DNA from: Nocardia arthritidis
GTDB lineage: Bacteria; Actinomycetota; Actinomycetes; Mycobacteriales; Mycobacteriaceae
Length of the DNA stretch: 64,000 nucleotides
Assembly: GCF_011801145.1 (NCBI RefSeq)
Contig: NZ_CP046172.1
Coordinates: forward strand, 9,486,001-9,550,000
Reading direction: 5' to 3'
Shown: piece by piece, positions 18,536 through 27,124 of the stretch
How positions within the stretch are numbered: position 1 is the stretch's first letter
Layout of the letters: every line of letters starts with the position of its first letter
Position numbers and translations under genes: made by a program
The notes under the pieces: generated by a model
What the model was told of the DNA's origin: nothing
The model's database searches: none
Seen by the model: the letters and a program-made list of their open reading frames with translations, nothing else

Positions 18536-21500
18536 TCAGTTCTTGCGGCCGGGGGCCTTGGCGCCGGACTTGAAGCCGAGGCCGCCTGGTTTGGCGGTCG
18601 GTGGGGTGACTTCGGTGCCGTTGCCGTTACTGGGTTGATCGGGTTCGGTCGCCGAATCCGCCGGGGGCGCAGGTGTTTCCGGGGCCGCAGGCGCTTCCGG
18701 GGCGGCCGGGGTGGCCGATGCGCCGGGAGCCTTCGGCCCGGGGCGCTTGAAGCCGGACTTCATGGCCAACCCCTTCGGCGCTACCGTCGGCTTACTTTCG
18801 GTCGAAGCCGGTTCGGCGGCAGCGGATTCCGTGGCGGAGGACGGCGGCTCGGCCGCCGATGGCGCGGAGGTCGGCTCGGCGGCCGGGGCCTTCGCACCCG
18901 GAGCCTTCGCGGCACCCTTCATGGCCAGCCCACCGCCGGGCGCCTTCGCACCGCCCTTCATCCCAAGCCCCTTCACCGCGGGGGCCTCGGAAGGGGTTGC
19001 GGCCGGGGCGGATTCGGCGGCGGGCTCCTTCGTGCCCGGAGCCTTGGCCCCACCCTTGAGCCCGAGCCCACCGGGAGCCTTCGCCGGACCCTTCATTGCC
19101 AAACCCTTGACCGGAGCCTCCTCGGTCGGAGCCTCGGCCGGCTTCGCACCAGGAGCTTTCGCGGCGCCCTTCATCCCGAGACCACCACCGGGCGCTTTGG
19201 CCGCGCCCTTCATCCCCAGGCCACCCCCCGGCGCCTTCGCGGCACCCTTCATGCCCAGACCACCACCGGTCGGCGCGGCCTTGGGCGCCGCGGGCGTCTC
19301 GGCGACGGGTTCCGGCTCGGGCTCCGAAACCGGTTCGGGCGCGGCCTTTTTCGGCTCCTGCACCACGGTGAGGTTTTCGGTGAGCTTGGCCGGTTCCACC
19401 CGCTCGATGGCATCGAGCATGAGCTGGGCGACGTCGACGACCTCGACGCCCTCGCCCTGCCCCTTCTCCTGCCGCGCGGTGACGCCGTCGGTGAGCATGA
19501 CGCGGCAGAACGGGCAGCCGGTCGCGATCTTGGCGGGCGATGTGGACAGCGCCTCATCCACCCGGTCGATATTGATGCGCTTGCCGAGCTGCTCCTCCAT
19601 CCACATGCGCGCACCACCGGCGCCACAGCACATGGACCGCTCACCGTGCCGGGGCATCTCCACCAGCGTGGAACCGGACGCGGCCATCAGTTCGCGCGGC
19701 GCGTTGTAGACCTTGTTGTGCCGCCCGAGGTAGCACGGGTCGTGGTAGGTGACGTTCTGCGATACCGAGGCCACCGGAACCAACTGCTTCTGCCGCACAA
19801 GGCGATTCAGCAGCTGGGTGTGGTGCACAACCTCATACGTTCCGCCCACCTGTGGATATTCGTTGTTCAGCGCGTTGAAGCAGTGCGCACAGGTGACCAC
19901 GATCTTCTTGCGGTTCTGCTCCACACCCTCGAACACCGAATTCAACAGCTCGATGTTCTGCTGCGCCAACTGCTGGAACAGGAATTCGTTGCCCGCGCGC
20001 CGCGCCGAATCGCCGGTGCAGGTCTCCTCCGCACCGAGCACCATGAATTTCACACCGGCGGTTGCCAACAGCTCGGCGACGGCCTTGGTGGTCTTCTTCG
20101 CCCGGTCCTCGTACGCGCCCGCGCAACCGACCCAGAACAGGTACTCGTATCCGTCGAAGCTGTCCGCGTCCTGCCCGAAAACCGGGATCTGGAAGTCGAG
20201 TTCGTTGATCCAGTTGAGCCGGTCCTTGGCGTTCTGGCCCCACGGGTTGCCCTTGTTCTCCAGGTTCTTGAACAGACCCGCGAGCTCGGACGGGAACTCC
20301 GATTCGATCAGCACCTGGTACCGGCGCATATCGATGATGTGGTCGACGTGCTCGATATCCACCGGGCACTGCTCGACGCACGCACCACAGGTGGTGCAGC
20401 TCCACAGCACCTCGGGATCGATGATGCCGTTGGCCTCCACGCCGCCGACCAGCGGCCGTTCCGCTTCCGCCTTCGCGGCGTCGGAAATCTTGGCCAGCGC
20501 GGCCTCGTTCGGCTTGCCGTCGGCGTCGACCAGGCCGATTTCGTCGCCGCCCATATCCTTGCGGCCACCGGCCAGCAGGTAGGGCGCCTTCGCATAGCCG
20601 TGGTCGCGCAGCGACATGATCAACAGCTTGGGCGACAACGGCTTTCCGGTGTTCCAGGCCGGGCACTGCGACTGGCAGCGACCGCATTCGGTGCAGGTGG
20701 TGAAGTCCAGCCAGCCCTTCCAGGAGAAGTCCTCGATGCGACCTGCGCCGAAGGTGTCGTTATCGGGGTCGGCGGTCTCCATATCGACCGGCTTGCCCTT
20801 GGACATCATCGGCTTCGCGGCGCCGAGCGCGACGTCGCCGTCGTCCTCACGCTTGAAGTAGATGTTGAAGAAGGCCGAGAGCCGGTGCCATGCCACACCC
20901 CAGGTGACGTTGCGGCCGACGAAGTAGAGGAACGCCATGCCGGAGACCAGCTTGATGAACGCGAACACCGACACCATCGACTCGTTCGCGGGCAGCAGCT
21001 CGGAGATCGGCCCGCTGACGAAGTCGGTCCAGTGGTATTCGTCCTTCAGCGCGAGCACACCGGCCTTCACCCCGATCATGCCGATGCCCTCGAGCAGCAC
21101 GATGGTCTCGATGACGTAGGCGGGCGCGAACTTGGATCCGGTGAAGCGGGACAGCCGCTCGGGCACGCGGGGATGGTTCAGCTGGCGGATGGCGATGAGC
21201 GCCACGATGCCGACGACCGTTGCGATGCCGAGGATTTCGTCGCCGAGGTGGAACCACCAGGTATCGCCGATGAACGGCCATGCGAAGGTCGGCTTGAAGG
21301 TCTGCCCGTATGCCTCGAACCAGAATTGCATGCCGGCCAGGAAGCCGATCATCACCAGCCAGTGCGCCCAGCCGACGGTGCGGAACTTGTTCATGCGGGT
21401 ATGCGCGATGAACTCGATCAGCATCTGTTTGAAGCGCGGAAAGAACGGCCGCCAGCGATCGGGCGCGGGCTGTCCGACTCTGATGGCGCTGACGATTCTC

Positions 21501-21583
21501 CACACGCCGCTGATGAACGCGGCCCAAGCCACCAGGCTCAGCAGCGCCCCAATCGTGCCCAGCGTCACTGTCAGGGCATTCAT
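18536..21583 (-). CDS. Membrane iron-sulfur reductase (heterodisulfide-reductase-like, Rv0338c type) with C-terminal KAPG repeats
   Basis: The 1015-residue protein starts at ATG 21583 (MNALTVTLGT) behind AAAGAAAGG. The first 250 residues hold about six membrane helices, as in NarI/HdrE-like cytochrome b subunits. Two ferredoxin-type cluster motifs follow (CTECGRCQSQCP and CTTCGACVEQCPVDIEHVDH), then two CCG domains (GCAGAYEDR..CTGDSARR..CAHCFNALNNEYP and CYLGRHNKVYN..MCCGAGGARMW..GCPFCRVML). The tail of about 280 residues contains nine copies of a G-L-G/A-M-K-G-x-A-K-A-P-G motif separated by Ala/Pro/Glu-rich linkers. Likely role: electron transfer between the quinone pool and a dithiol/disulfide or unknown cytoplasmic partner. 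Mycobacterial orthologues sit next to iniR and aspC; here they are separated by other genes. The exact reaction is not known. Confidence 0.85.
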   Translation of the reverse strand: MNALTVTLGTIGALLSLVAWAAFISGVWRIVSAIRVGQPAPDRWRPFFPRFKQMLIEFIAHTRMNKFRTVGWAHWLVMIGFLAGMQFWFEAYGQTFKPTFAWPFIGDTWWFHLGDEILGIATVVGIVALIAIRQLNHPRVPERLSRFTGSKFAPAYVIETIVLLEGIGMIGVKAGVLALKDEYHWTDFVSGPISELLPANESMVSVFAFIKLVSGMAFLYFVGRNVTWGVAWHRLSAFFNIYFKREDDGDVALGAAKPMMSKGKPVDMETADPDNDTFGAGRIEDFSWKGWLDFTTCTECGRCQSQCPAWNTGKPLSPKLLIMSLRDHGYAKAPYLLAGGRKDMGGDEIGLVDADGKPNEAALAKISDAAKAEAERPLVGGVEANGIIDPEVLWSCTTCGACVEQCPVDIEHVDHIIDMRRYQVLIESEFPSELAGLFKNLENKGNPWGQNAKDRLNWINELDFQIPVFGQDADSFDGYEYLFWVGCAGAYEDRAKKTTKAVAELLATAGVKFMVLGAEETCTGDSARRAGNEFLFQQLAQQNIELLNSVFEGVEQNRKKIVVTCAHCFNALNNEYPQVGGTYEVVHHTQLLNRLVRQKQLVPVASVSQNVTYHDPCYLGRHNKVYNAPRELMAASGSTLVEMPRHGERSMCCGAGGARMWMEEQLGKRINIDRVDEALSTSPAKIATGCPFCRVMLTDGVTARQEKGQGEGVEVVDVAQLMLDAIERVEPAKLTENLTVVQEPKKAAPEPVSEPEPEPVAETPAAPKAAPTGGGLGMKGAAKAPGGGLGMKGAAKAPGGGLGMKGAAKAPGAKPAEAPTEEAPVKGLAMKGPAKAPGGLGLKGGAKAPGTKEPAAESAPAATPSEAPAVKGLGMKGGAKAPGGGLAMKGAAKAPGAKAPAAEPTSAPSAAEPPSSATESAAAEPASTESKPTVAPKGLAMKSGFKRPGPKAPGASATPAAPEAPAAPETPAPPADSATEPDQPSNGNGTEVTPPTAKPGGLGFKSGAKAPGRKN

Positions 21584-21656
21584 GTCGCGACCTTTCTTTA
21601 GAGGCAACACGAGTCGTTGCGGGGCGGCCTCGGCGCCGCCCGATTGGCTCGTATCC

Positions 21657-21685
21657 TAACTGGCGGTAAGTTACCCGCCAGTAAC
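21657..21685. promoter_or_regulatory. Operator-like inverted repeat upstream of the Fe-S reductase
   Basis: TAACTGGCGGTAA and TTACCCGCCAGTAA form an interrupted palindrome (one base difference between arms) 75-100 bases upstream of the minus-strand start at 21583. The form resembles TetR-type operators of actinobacterial lipid genes (TTAC..GTAA cores). The regulator is not identified in the window. Confidence 0.45.
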
Positions 21686-21756
21686 TACCCCACTCCATCG
21701 TACGATCGGCGGTTCGTCGCAGCCCCCTCTTCCTGGGGCTTGACCCTTTTGCACGT

Positions 21757-21772
21757 TGTGATCAATATCACG
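21757..21772. promoter_or_regulatory. CRP/FNR-like site
   Basis: TGTGA-TCAATA-TCACG matches the CRP-family pattern TGTGA-N6-TCACA at 9 of 10 defined positions. It lies 174 bases upstream of the Fe-S reductase start and 280 bases upstream of the gene at 22053, so either could be the target. The remainder of 21584-22052 shows no supportable gene. Confidence 0.4.
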
Positions 21773-22052
21773 CAAATCGCGCCAATCCATGCGCGCCACA
21801 GCTGTTCACCACCGTAAACGGCGCGCACCCCGACACCCTCGCTAAGGATCGCCTTAGTCAGCCGAATTGCATTGAATCTGTTACAGATCTCGCATCGAGG
21901 TCTCCATTCGATTACGCTCACCTCGTTTTCTGTTTGCTGTGTCGTACCCACCACTGCTCGGGGAGGTCCGGGGCCGAATCGCCCTGGGTTGCATGAGTTC
22001 TCGCGTGGCGGTACGGCTCCCGCGGACAACCTGATGATGGATTGGAAACTGA

Positions 22053-22748
22053 ATGAAACTCCGCAGCACCACCGCGGCTGCCGTGCTGGCCATCGGCGCG
22101 ATGACCATCGGCTTGGGGTCCGCGTACGCTGAACCCGCTGCTCCAGCCGCCGATCCCGGCGTCAACTACTCCGTCAAGCTGGTGGACAAGACGGTCGTCG
22201 CGACGCTCAAGGGGGGAACCTTTTCGCTGACCGAGCAGGACGGAGCCACTCCCGAGAGCCCCAAGACCCAGATCGCGAACGTCAAGGACGCGAAGGGCGC
22301 GACGCTGGTCTCCTTCCCGCTCGATTACAAGATCACGGGTACCGACGTGCCAGTGAAAGCGGTCGCGAAGAACGACGGCGCCGTCTTGGAGATCACCCCG
22401 GAGAAGCCGGCCAACCTGCAGATCGTCAACCAGCCACTGCAGGTCAAGGAGATCGCGTCGCCGGTTGAAAACCAGCGTGCGCAGAACGAATTCGCCAGCA
22501 AGTTCGGCATCGCCACCGCCGTCGGCGGCTTCGTCGGTACCGCCGTTGGTGCGATCATCGGCTGTGTGGTGACCTTCATCGCTGGCTGCATCCCCGGTCT
22601 GCTCACCGGCGCCGGCGTCGGCGGTATCCTCGGCACCATCGCCGCGGGTGGCCCGACCCTGGTCGCCGCGGGTATTGAGCTGCTGAACACCCTGCAGGCG
22701 CCGGACGGCACCACCCAGTGGGCGGACAAGCCGGCGGGCCAGAACTGA
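22053..22748 (+). CDS. Secreted or membrane-associated protein of unknown function
   Basis: The 231-residue product has a clear signal peptide (KLRSTTAAAVLAIGAMTIGLGSAYA, cleavage after AYA). A beta-rich domain of about 115 residues follows (VNYSVKLVDKTVVATLKGGTFSLT..). Near 145-200 there is a long Gly/Ala-rich hydrophobic stretch (GIATAVGGFVGTAVGAIIGCVVTFIAGCIPGLLTGAGVGGILGTI), with two cysteines, that could insert in a membrane. This build is familiar from Nocardia-type secreted proteins, but no function is known. It is the last plus-strand gene before the minus-strand tail module and ends at a strong terminator. No ribosome site is obvious. Confidence 0.75.
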   Translation: MKLRSTTAAAVLAIGAMTIGLGSAYAEPAAPAADPGVNYSVKLVDKTVVATLKGGTFSLTEQDGATPESPKTQIANVKDAKGATLVSFPLDYKITGTDVPVKAVAKNDGAVLEITPEKPANLQIVNQPLQVKEIASPVENQRAQNEFASKFGIATAVGGFVGTAVGAIIGCVVTFIAGCIPGLLTGAGVGGILGTIAAGGPTLVAAGIELLNTLQAPDGTTQWADKPAGQN

Positions 22749-22770
22749 TCTCGGCCTAGAAACCAATACA

Positions 22771-22810
22771 AGAAGCGGCCTCTGGCATTGCTGCCAGCGG
22801 CCGCTTCTTT
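22771..22810. terminator. Bidirectional terminator
   Basis: AGAAGCGGCC (22771-22780) pairs perfectly with GGCCGCTTCT (22799-22808). An inner CTGGCA/TGCCAG hairpin lies within the loop and T residues follow. It separates the secreted-protein gene from the oppositely oriented end of the tail module at 22820. Confidence 0.8.
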
Positions 22811-22819
22811 GCACAGGCA

Positions 22820-23524
22820 TCACATAAGGTCGCCGCCACTCCAGTTGTCCATCGCCCAACTGGAACTACTCGAACCCAAGGCATCCGTCGCGGCGGAGAT
22901 CCATATCCCGACGAAACGATAGTTGACACCCTTGGAAACCACATTGGCCGTGTCGGTCCACGAGATACGTTGTGTACCGGCAAGGTATGCCTGATAAGTG
23001 TTCCCCACAGCGGTCACTCGCAGTTTTGTTCCCGGTGCGATAGTGAGCCCGTTGGTCTCTGCACGCACCGTCGACGCGGTGAGGCTGTTCAATGTGACAA
23101 TTCTGATCCCAGTCTCCGTCGCGACGACGGTGACCATCGGTCCGTCACCAGCTCCGGCTCGAAGTACCACTCCTGCGTACAACGAGCCGGATTGATCACC
23201 TGCCGGAGCTGCCAAAGTGACTGCGACGTCTTGGTCATCCGATTCACTCGGCGCCGACCATCTCGCCACATAGGAGACGCTGGAATTGGCACCGCCCGCG
23301 TACGGACTGTCGGCTTTGTTGCCAGCGATCACCGGAGCGTGAGATCCGATAGCCACCCAGTTCGCACCCAGTGCGCCATCAGCTCGATTGAAATTATCGG
23401 AGAACCGAACGCCACCTGACCAGATGGCACTGTCACCAAGTGAAATCTTCTTCACCGCAACAGATCCCACACTCACCGACTTGACCTCCACCCCGCCGAT
23501 CGAACCCAGGTTGATCCCAGGCAT
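22820..23524 (-). CDS. Phage tail protein with a laminin-G/concanavalin-like domain
   Basis: The last gene of the tail module encodes 234 residues. A short N-terminal anchor (MPGINLGSIGGVEVKSVSVGS, then VAVKKISLGDSAIW) is typical of actinophage minor tail proteins. A beta-sandwich domain starts at FSDNFNRADGALGANWVAIGS and ends with WAMDNWSGGDLM; FNRADG..LG..W is the usual opening of LamG-like modules that bind carbohydrate. This suggests a receptor-binding or decorating role at the tail tip. One base separates its start from the stop of the upstream fibre gene at 23526. Confidence 0.7.
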   Translation of the reverse strand: MPGINLGSIGGVEVKSVSVGSVAVKKISLGDSAIWSGGVRFSDNFNRADGALGANWVAIGSHAPVIAGNKADSPYAGGANSSVSYVARWSAPSESDDQDVAVTLAAPAGDQSGSLYAGVVLRAGAGDGPMVTVVATETGIRIVTLNSLTASTVRAETNGLTIAPGTKLRVTAVGNTYQAYLAGTQRISWTDTANVVSKGVNYRFVGIWISAATDALGSSSSSWAMDNWSGGDLM

Positions 23525-23525
23525 C

Positions 23526-24413
23526 TCACGCCGTCCTCATGTAGATGGTGTTGGCGTCCTTGGTAGGGATCGCGTTGTACTCCGCCTCGGTGCCCACCCA
23601 AAGAACCAGGGTTCGCGGCCCCGTTTTGTCACTCCCGGACAATCGGCCCACCGCCAACTTCGCCAGCGGCACACCACCATCGGCGAGTTTGCCACCCGAC
23701 ACAGATCCGTCGGCGAGTTTGGAATTGGTAACGGCACCGTCGGCCAACTTGCCGCCGGTCACCGCGCCATCGGCAAGATCCGCGCTCGGTATACCTGATG
23801 CAGGTCTCACATATCTACCGTTGATCGCGGCATTGGTCTCATCGGCGAACGTGGGCTTGTTGCCGATCGCGGCCGCGATCTTGCTCAAGGTATCGAGCGC
23901 GCCGATCACTCCGCCACGCAACGTACTGACGGCCCCTGCAGGCTCCTTGCCGTCCAAAGCCGTTGTCAGCCCGGAGATATCGGCGATCGAATGGCCGTGG
24001 CCCGGCTGGCTGGCCGTCTCCGCCTTGCCGAGTGAATTACGAACCGGAGCCGCAAGCTTGGCGGCGGTTACGCTGCCGTCCGGCAAGCCTGCCCCGGCAG
24101 CCGCATCAGCCCAGCGCTTCGCATCGGAAGCAGACGCGGCAGCATTCGTCGCAGAGGTCTGTGCCTGGTCACGCCAGGACGCGAGCGAATCCACCTCAGG
24201 CAGTGGAACACTCGGTAAGTCACCAGAGTCCCGAGTGAAGGTCAACATCGCGCCGACCCGGCGGACACCGGTAACCGCATCACCTGCGGGCCCGCGCTCA
24301 CCCTGTGGGCCGCGGTCTCCCTTCGGACCGAAGACGGGGATCAGCATGCCGCCCGACGGCAACTCGATCGGACCGAGAATCGGCACAGCGGGCGGATTTC
24401 CGATGAGACTCAT
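23526..24413 (-). CDS. Collagen-like tail fibre protein
   Basis: The start is ATG 24413, overlapping the upstream stop as ATGA. The 295-residue product has an N-terminal anchor (MSLIGNPPAVPILGPIELPSG), a short collagen run of Gly-X-Y triplets (GPKGDRGPQGERGPAGD), a coiled-coil-like Ala-rich segment (SWRDQAQTSATNAAASASDAKRWAD) and repeats of the DGAVTGGKLADGAVTNSKLADGS kind seen in many phage fibres. It ends in a globular piece (TLVLWVGTEAEYNAIPTKDANTIY) that is common in actinophage fibres. It probably forms a trimeric side or tip fibre. Confidence 0.8.
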   Translation of the reverse strand: MSLIGNPPAVPILGPIELPSGGMLIPVFGPKGDRGPQGERGPAGDAVTGVRRVGAMLTFTRDSGDLPSVPLPEVDSLASWRDQAQTSATNAAASASDAKRWADAAAGAGLPDGSVTAAKLAAPVRNSLGKAETASQPGHGHSIADISGLTTALDGKEPAGAVSTLRGGVIGALDTLSKIAAAIGNKPTFADETNAAINGRYVRPASGIPSADLADGAVTGGKLADGAVTNSKLADGSVSGGKLADGGVPLAKLAVGRLSGSDKTGPRTLVLWVGTEAEYNAIPTKDANTIYMRTA

Positions 24414-24742
24414 CGCGGCTGCCCTCGCTTCACGGCCCCGTAGCACAGTACCGTCTCATCGGTCGGCGTCACGTTCTTGTCCCGGTATATCAGACGGTAA
24501 CCGAGCCGGTTCGGAACAGCGTCCGCCACCTCCGATTGCACTCGAATCGAGGCCGTGTCACCGGTTATGGCGAACTGCCACTTGTCACCCCAGCCACCGT
24601 TGGGTCCGTTCCGAAATTCGAGATAGAGTTCCACATTCGTTGGGAAAACACCGTTCTCCCAACGATATCCCCATTTGAAGTCGTCGCCGGATATCAGGTT
24701 CAGCGCCCGGACCGGTGCGGTACGGCCGATCTCATCGGTCAC
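24410..24742 (-). CDS. Small phage tail-associated protein (LtfC-like beta-sandwich candidate)
   Basis: The 110-residue product uses GTG 24742 and overlaps the upstream gene by 11 bases. It opens TDEIGRTAPVRALNLISGDDFKWGYRWENGVFPTNVELYLEF and ends RLIYRDKNVTPTDETVLCYGAVKRGQPR. The pattern of short strands around G-D-D-F-x-W-x-Y-R-W resembles small beta-sandwich proteins beside the fibre genes of actinophages (the LtfC/p132 type), but this match is from memory and unaligned. Coupling on both sides shows it belongs to the tail operon. Confidence 0.6.
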   Translation of the reverse strand: MTDEIGRTAPVRALNLISGDDFKWGYRWENGVFPTNVELYLEFRNGPNGGWGDKWQFAITGDTASIRVQSEVADAVPNRLGYRLIYRDKNVTPTDETVLCYGAVKRGQPR

Positions 24743-25082
24743 CGTGTGCCTCCTCCTCGATCGCATAGCCGCCCAGTAGTCCGAGCGCCATTCGGTACGC
24801 ACCCTCCACGTATTCGGAGGTGTCCGGTTCGTCGTGCAGGACAAAGGATCCCGGTCCGCGCAGCATCGAATTCGTTGCGGCGGATCCGGATTCCGTCGCG
24901 GCCACAACTGCCACCTCGGCTGCCTGATGGGCATAACGCGGCTGGATCCAAACCGTCACATACTCGTGCGGTACACCATTGAACTGCTGCGGAGGATCGA
25001 GTCGATAGCAACGGGCCGCGCCAGGGTAACCGCCTACGTCGTCAAGGTGTGGGAAAGCTCTGTTGGTAACAGTGCTAGTCAT
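24732..25082 (-). CDS. Phage tail-module protein of unknown function
   Basis: The start is placed at ATG 25082 because it overlaps the upstream stop (ATGA); the longer open frame is rejected. The 116-residue product begins MTSTVTNRAFPHLDDVGGYPGAARCYRLDPPQQFNGVPHEYVTVWIQP and ends GLLGGYAIEEEAHGDR. No domain is recognised. Its place between the glycine-rich proteins and the fibres suggests a tip or fibre-assembly function. Confidence 0.65.
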   Translation of the reverse strand: MTSTVTNRAFPHLDDVGGYPGAARCYRLDPPQQFNGVPHEYVTVWIQPRYAHQAAEVAVVAATESGSAATNSMLRGPGSFVLHDEPDTSEYVEGAYRMALGLLGGYAIEEEAHGDR

Positions 25083-25675
25083 GTTTTCTCCTCTTGTAAG
25101 TATTCGATGACCGTGACCAGACCATTCGCGCCAGCTGCACCGACACCGCCGCCACCGGCGGGAAATCCGCCTGCCTGACCGGCATTTCCACCGCCCCCGG
25201 ACTGATTCCATTCCCAGAGAACGGGTTTCGATACGCCGCCCGGAACCAGACCGGAAGCACCGCCGGTAGATCCCGCGCCCGCGCCTCCGCCACCACCTGC
25301 AAGCAGCCGGACGATTCCGGAGGATGCGCTCATACCGGGTTTGCCCGCCGTTCCGCCGTCCCCGCCGCGCATATAGGAAAACCCACCGAATCCTCCGTTG
25401 GATCCGCCCCTGCCACCAGCAGCGACAATCAGACTCCCGAATGCAGAATCGCCGCCGTCGCTACCGAGACCGCCGCCCGCCCCGACCACAATCGGAACCG
25501 AATCGGGAAGATGCAGAGGGGTGAACCGCGCCCTATCGACCGCGGCGCCACCGCCACCGCCGATCTTCGATTCCCCGCCACCGCCTGCGGCACGCACCAC
25601 AACAGCAATCCAAAGCAACTGCGGCGGCTTGAACCATGTAGCGTTCGAGTCGAATACCAGCAGCCGCGCACGCAT
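25079..25675 (-). CDS. Glycine-rich phage tail protein
   Basis: The 198-residue product overlaps the upstream gene by one base (TGATG). A hydrophobic opening strand region (PPQLLWIAVVVRAAGGGGESKIG) leads into glycine clusters (AGGGGGAGAGSTGGASG) ending in GLVTVIEYLQEEKT. This is the same pattern as the C-terminal part of the upstream neighbour, so the two probably arose by duplication. Such glycine-rich modules (polyglycine-II-like sandwiches) occur at phage tail tips as receptor-binding elements. Confidence 0.7.
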   Translation of the reverse strand: MRARLLVFDSNATWFKPPQLLWIAVVVRAAGGGGESKIGGGGGAAVDRARFTPLHLPDSVPIVVGAGGGLGSDGGDSAFGSLIVAAGGRGGSNGGFGGFSYMRGGDGGTAGKPGMSASSGIVRLLAGGGGGAGAGSTGGASGLVPGGVSKPVLWEWNQSGGGGNAGQAGGFPAGGGGVGAAGANGLVTVIEYLQEEKT

Positions 25676-26703
25676 CAGCTGGTCCGCTCGATGACATAGG
25701 CGATTCCGTTGCCTCCATTACCGCCCGACGAAGCACCGCTAGCGCCGCATGAGGAACCGCCGCCCCCGCCAGCCGGGTACGCACCCGGCCCGCCTGGAGC
25801 GCTATCGGTAATACCGCCCCCACCACCGCCACCGCCAGTCGCAACCACCGGCGACGGAGAGGTGCCCGGATATCCCGGATTCCCCGGCTGACCGCCGGGC
25901 GAGATCCCGCCGATTCCTCCCGGAGTGCCGCCGCCGACGGCACCACCAGCACCACCACCGCCGCCACCTCCGTATAGGGCGTATGCGGACACGGAGTTTT
26001 CGCCCGGAGTAGCGGGGGTGTGGCCACCGCCGCCCGTCGACCAGGCGCCAGTACCACCCTTGCCGCCTGGGATCATCCCGGCTCCACCAGTTCCGGAATC
26101 GCCCGGAGGCGGATTCCCCCAACTTCCGCCATTGCCTCCCCCGGCAACGAGCCAAGGGACGCTGCCTACGGGGCCAAGCGTCGTGTCGCCACCCCCCTGA
26201 CCAACATCACGATCGCCGACGGCGCCCCTACCACCCGCGCCGATCACGATACTGATGGGTCGAAACTTCCCGGCGTCGTCCTTCGGTAGCAGCGACGCAG
26301 GAACCGTGGTGTGCACTTCACCACCACCGCCACCACCGCCACCCGACCGGTAGCCCAAAACGATGTCCTTGCTTCCGGAGCTCCCGCCGCCGCCCGCTCC
26401 GATCAGGATCACGTCGATCGATACGATCCCTGGACTCGGAACGTACGTGGCGTTGCTCGGGAAAACGATCGCCTTGCCCTGCAGAATCAATTGATCGAAC
26501 GCAGCTTTCAACTCGTTGATGCTGCGCGAATGGTCGTTGATCACATTGTTGTAGGTGCCGTGAGCAACACTCTGGGCGTTTGCGAATGACGAAACCACCC
26601 CGCCCTTCATGATCGCCTTCGCGGACTGTTCGGTGATGTTCTGCCCGAACCGGCTGCCGACGACGAAGGCGCCGTCCGGTGCGTGCTGTCCCGGCGTGGT
26701 CAT
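25675..26703 (-). CDS. Glycine-rich tail-tip protein
   Basis: The 342-residue product has an N-terminal helical part of about 85 residues (GAFVVGSRFGQNITEQSAKAIMKGG and INELKAAFDQLILQGK). A long glycine-rich domain follows with blocks of 5-9 glycines (SGGGGGGGGEV, TGGGGGGGGI) and a closing NGGNGIAYVIERTS strand. The ending resembles the downstream protein (GANGLVTVIEYLQ). The architecture fits a structural tail-tip or adhesin subunit. It overlaps the preceding gene by 4 bases. Confidence 0.75.
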   Translation of the reverse strand: MTTPGQHAPDGAFVVGSRFGQNITEQSAKAIMKGGVVSSFANAQSVAHGTYNNVINDHSRSINELKAAFDQLILQGKAIVFPSNATYVPSPGIVSIDVILIGAGGGGSSGSKDIVLGYRSGGGGGGGGEVHTTVPASLLPKDDAGKFRPISIVIGAGGRGAVGDRDVGQGGGDTTLGPVGSVPWLVAGGGNGGSWGNPPPGDSGTGGAGMIPGGKGGTGAWSTGGGGHTPATPGENSVSAYALYGGGGGGGAGGAVGGGTPGGIGGISPGGQPGNPGYPGTSPSPVVATGGGGGGGGITDSAPGGPGAYPAGGGGGSSCGASGASSGGNGGNGIAYVIERTS

Positions 26704-27122
26704 TTTCGTTCCCCCCTTACGGCACGCAAATTCGTTATCTCCGCGACACTTTGGGGCACCGGCGCTTCAGGAATACGTCCCAGCTCTTTGAGCTGATTGA
26801 TAATGAATTCCTGTTCGTGCACGGTCATCGCCGAAACATCCGGCAACTCGACAGGATCCGGTTCCGGATCCTCGATTGGCACCCACCGGGCAGAACCATT
26901 GAGCATATGCTGCTGACCACGGTGCGGAGCCTGTAGCTTCTTCTCCTGGAGTTCTGGGTGATGCCGAAACCCGCACTCGTACAAGTGTTTCGATATTGTC
27001 CGCGCGATCGACTCCTGCAACAGCATCGGCTGTGTGGGCGACATGGCGATCTGCGCCAGCCCCCACAGCAGGTGTTCTTCCGGGTCGTTCATATCGCATT
27101 GCCGCTGAGTAGGCAGCCGCAT
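26700..27122 (-). CDS. Phage tail-module protein of unknown function
   Basis: The 140-residue protein includes NDPEEHLLWGLAQIAMSPTQPMLLQESIARTISKHLYECGFRHHPELQ near the start and a helical C-terminus (EQEFIINQLKELGRI). It is probably all-helical. Similar small proteins follow the Gp37-like base protein in some actinophage tail operons, but no function is recognised. The start at 27122 lies just after the upstream TAG, and the stop overlaps the next gene, so it is translated with the operon. Confidence 0.65.
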   Translation of the reverse strand: MRLPTQRQCDMNDPEEHLLWGLAQIAMSPTQPMLLQESIARTISKHLYECGFRHHPELQEKKLQAPHRGQQHMLNGSARWVPIEDPEPDPVELPDVSAMTVHEQEFIINQLKELGRIPEAPVPQSVAEITNLRAVRGERK

Positions 27123-27124
27123 GA

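Noticed and set aside
18503..21601. A 1032-codon plus-strand frame opposite the Fe-S reductase
   Set aside because: No domain sense, while the minus strand carries the cluster and CCG motifs.
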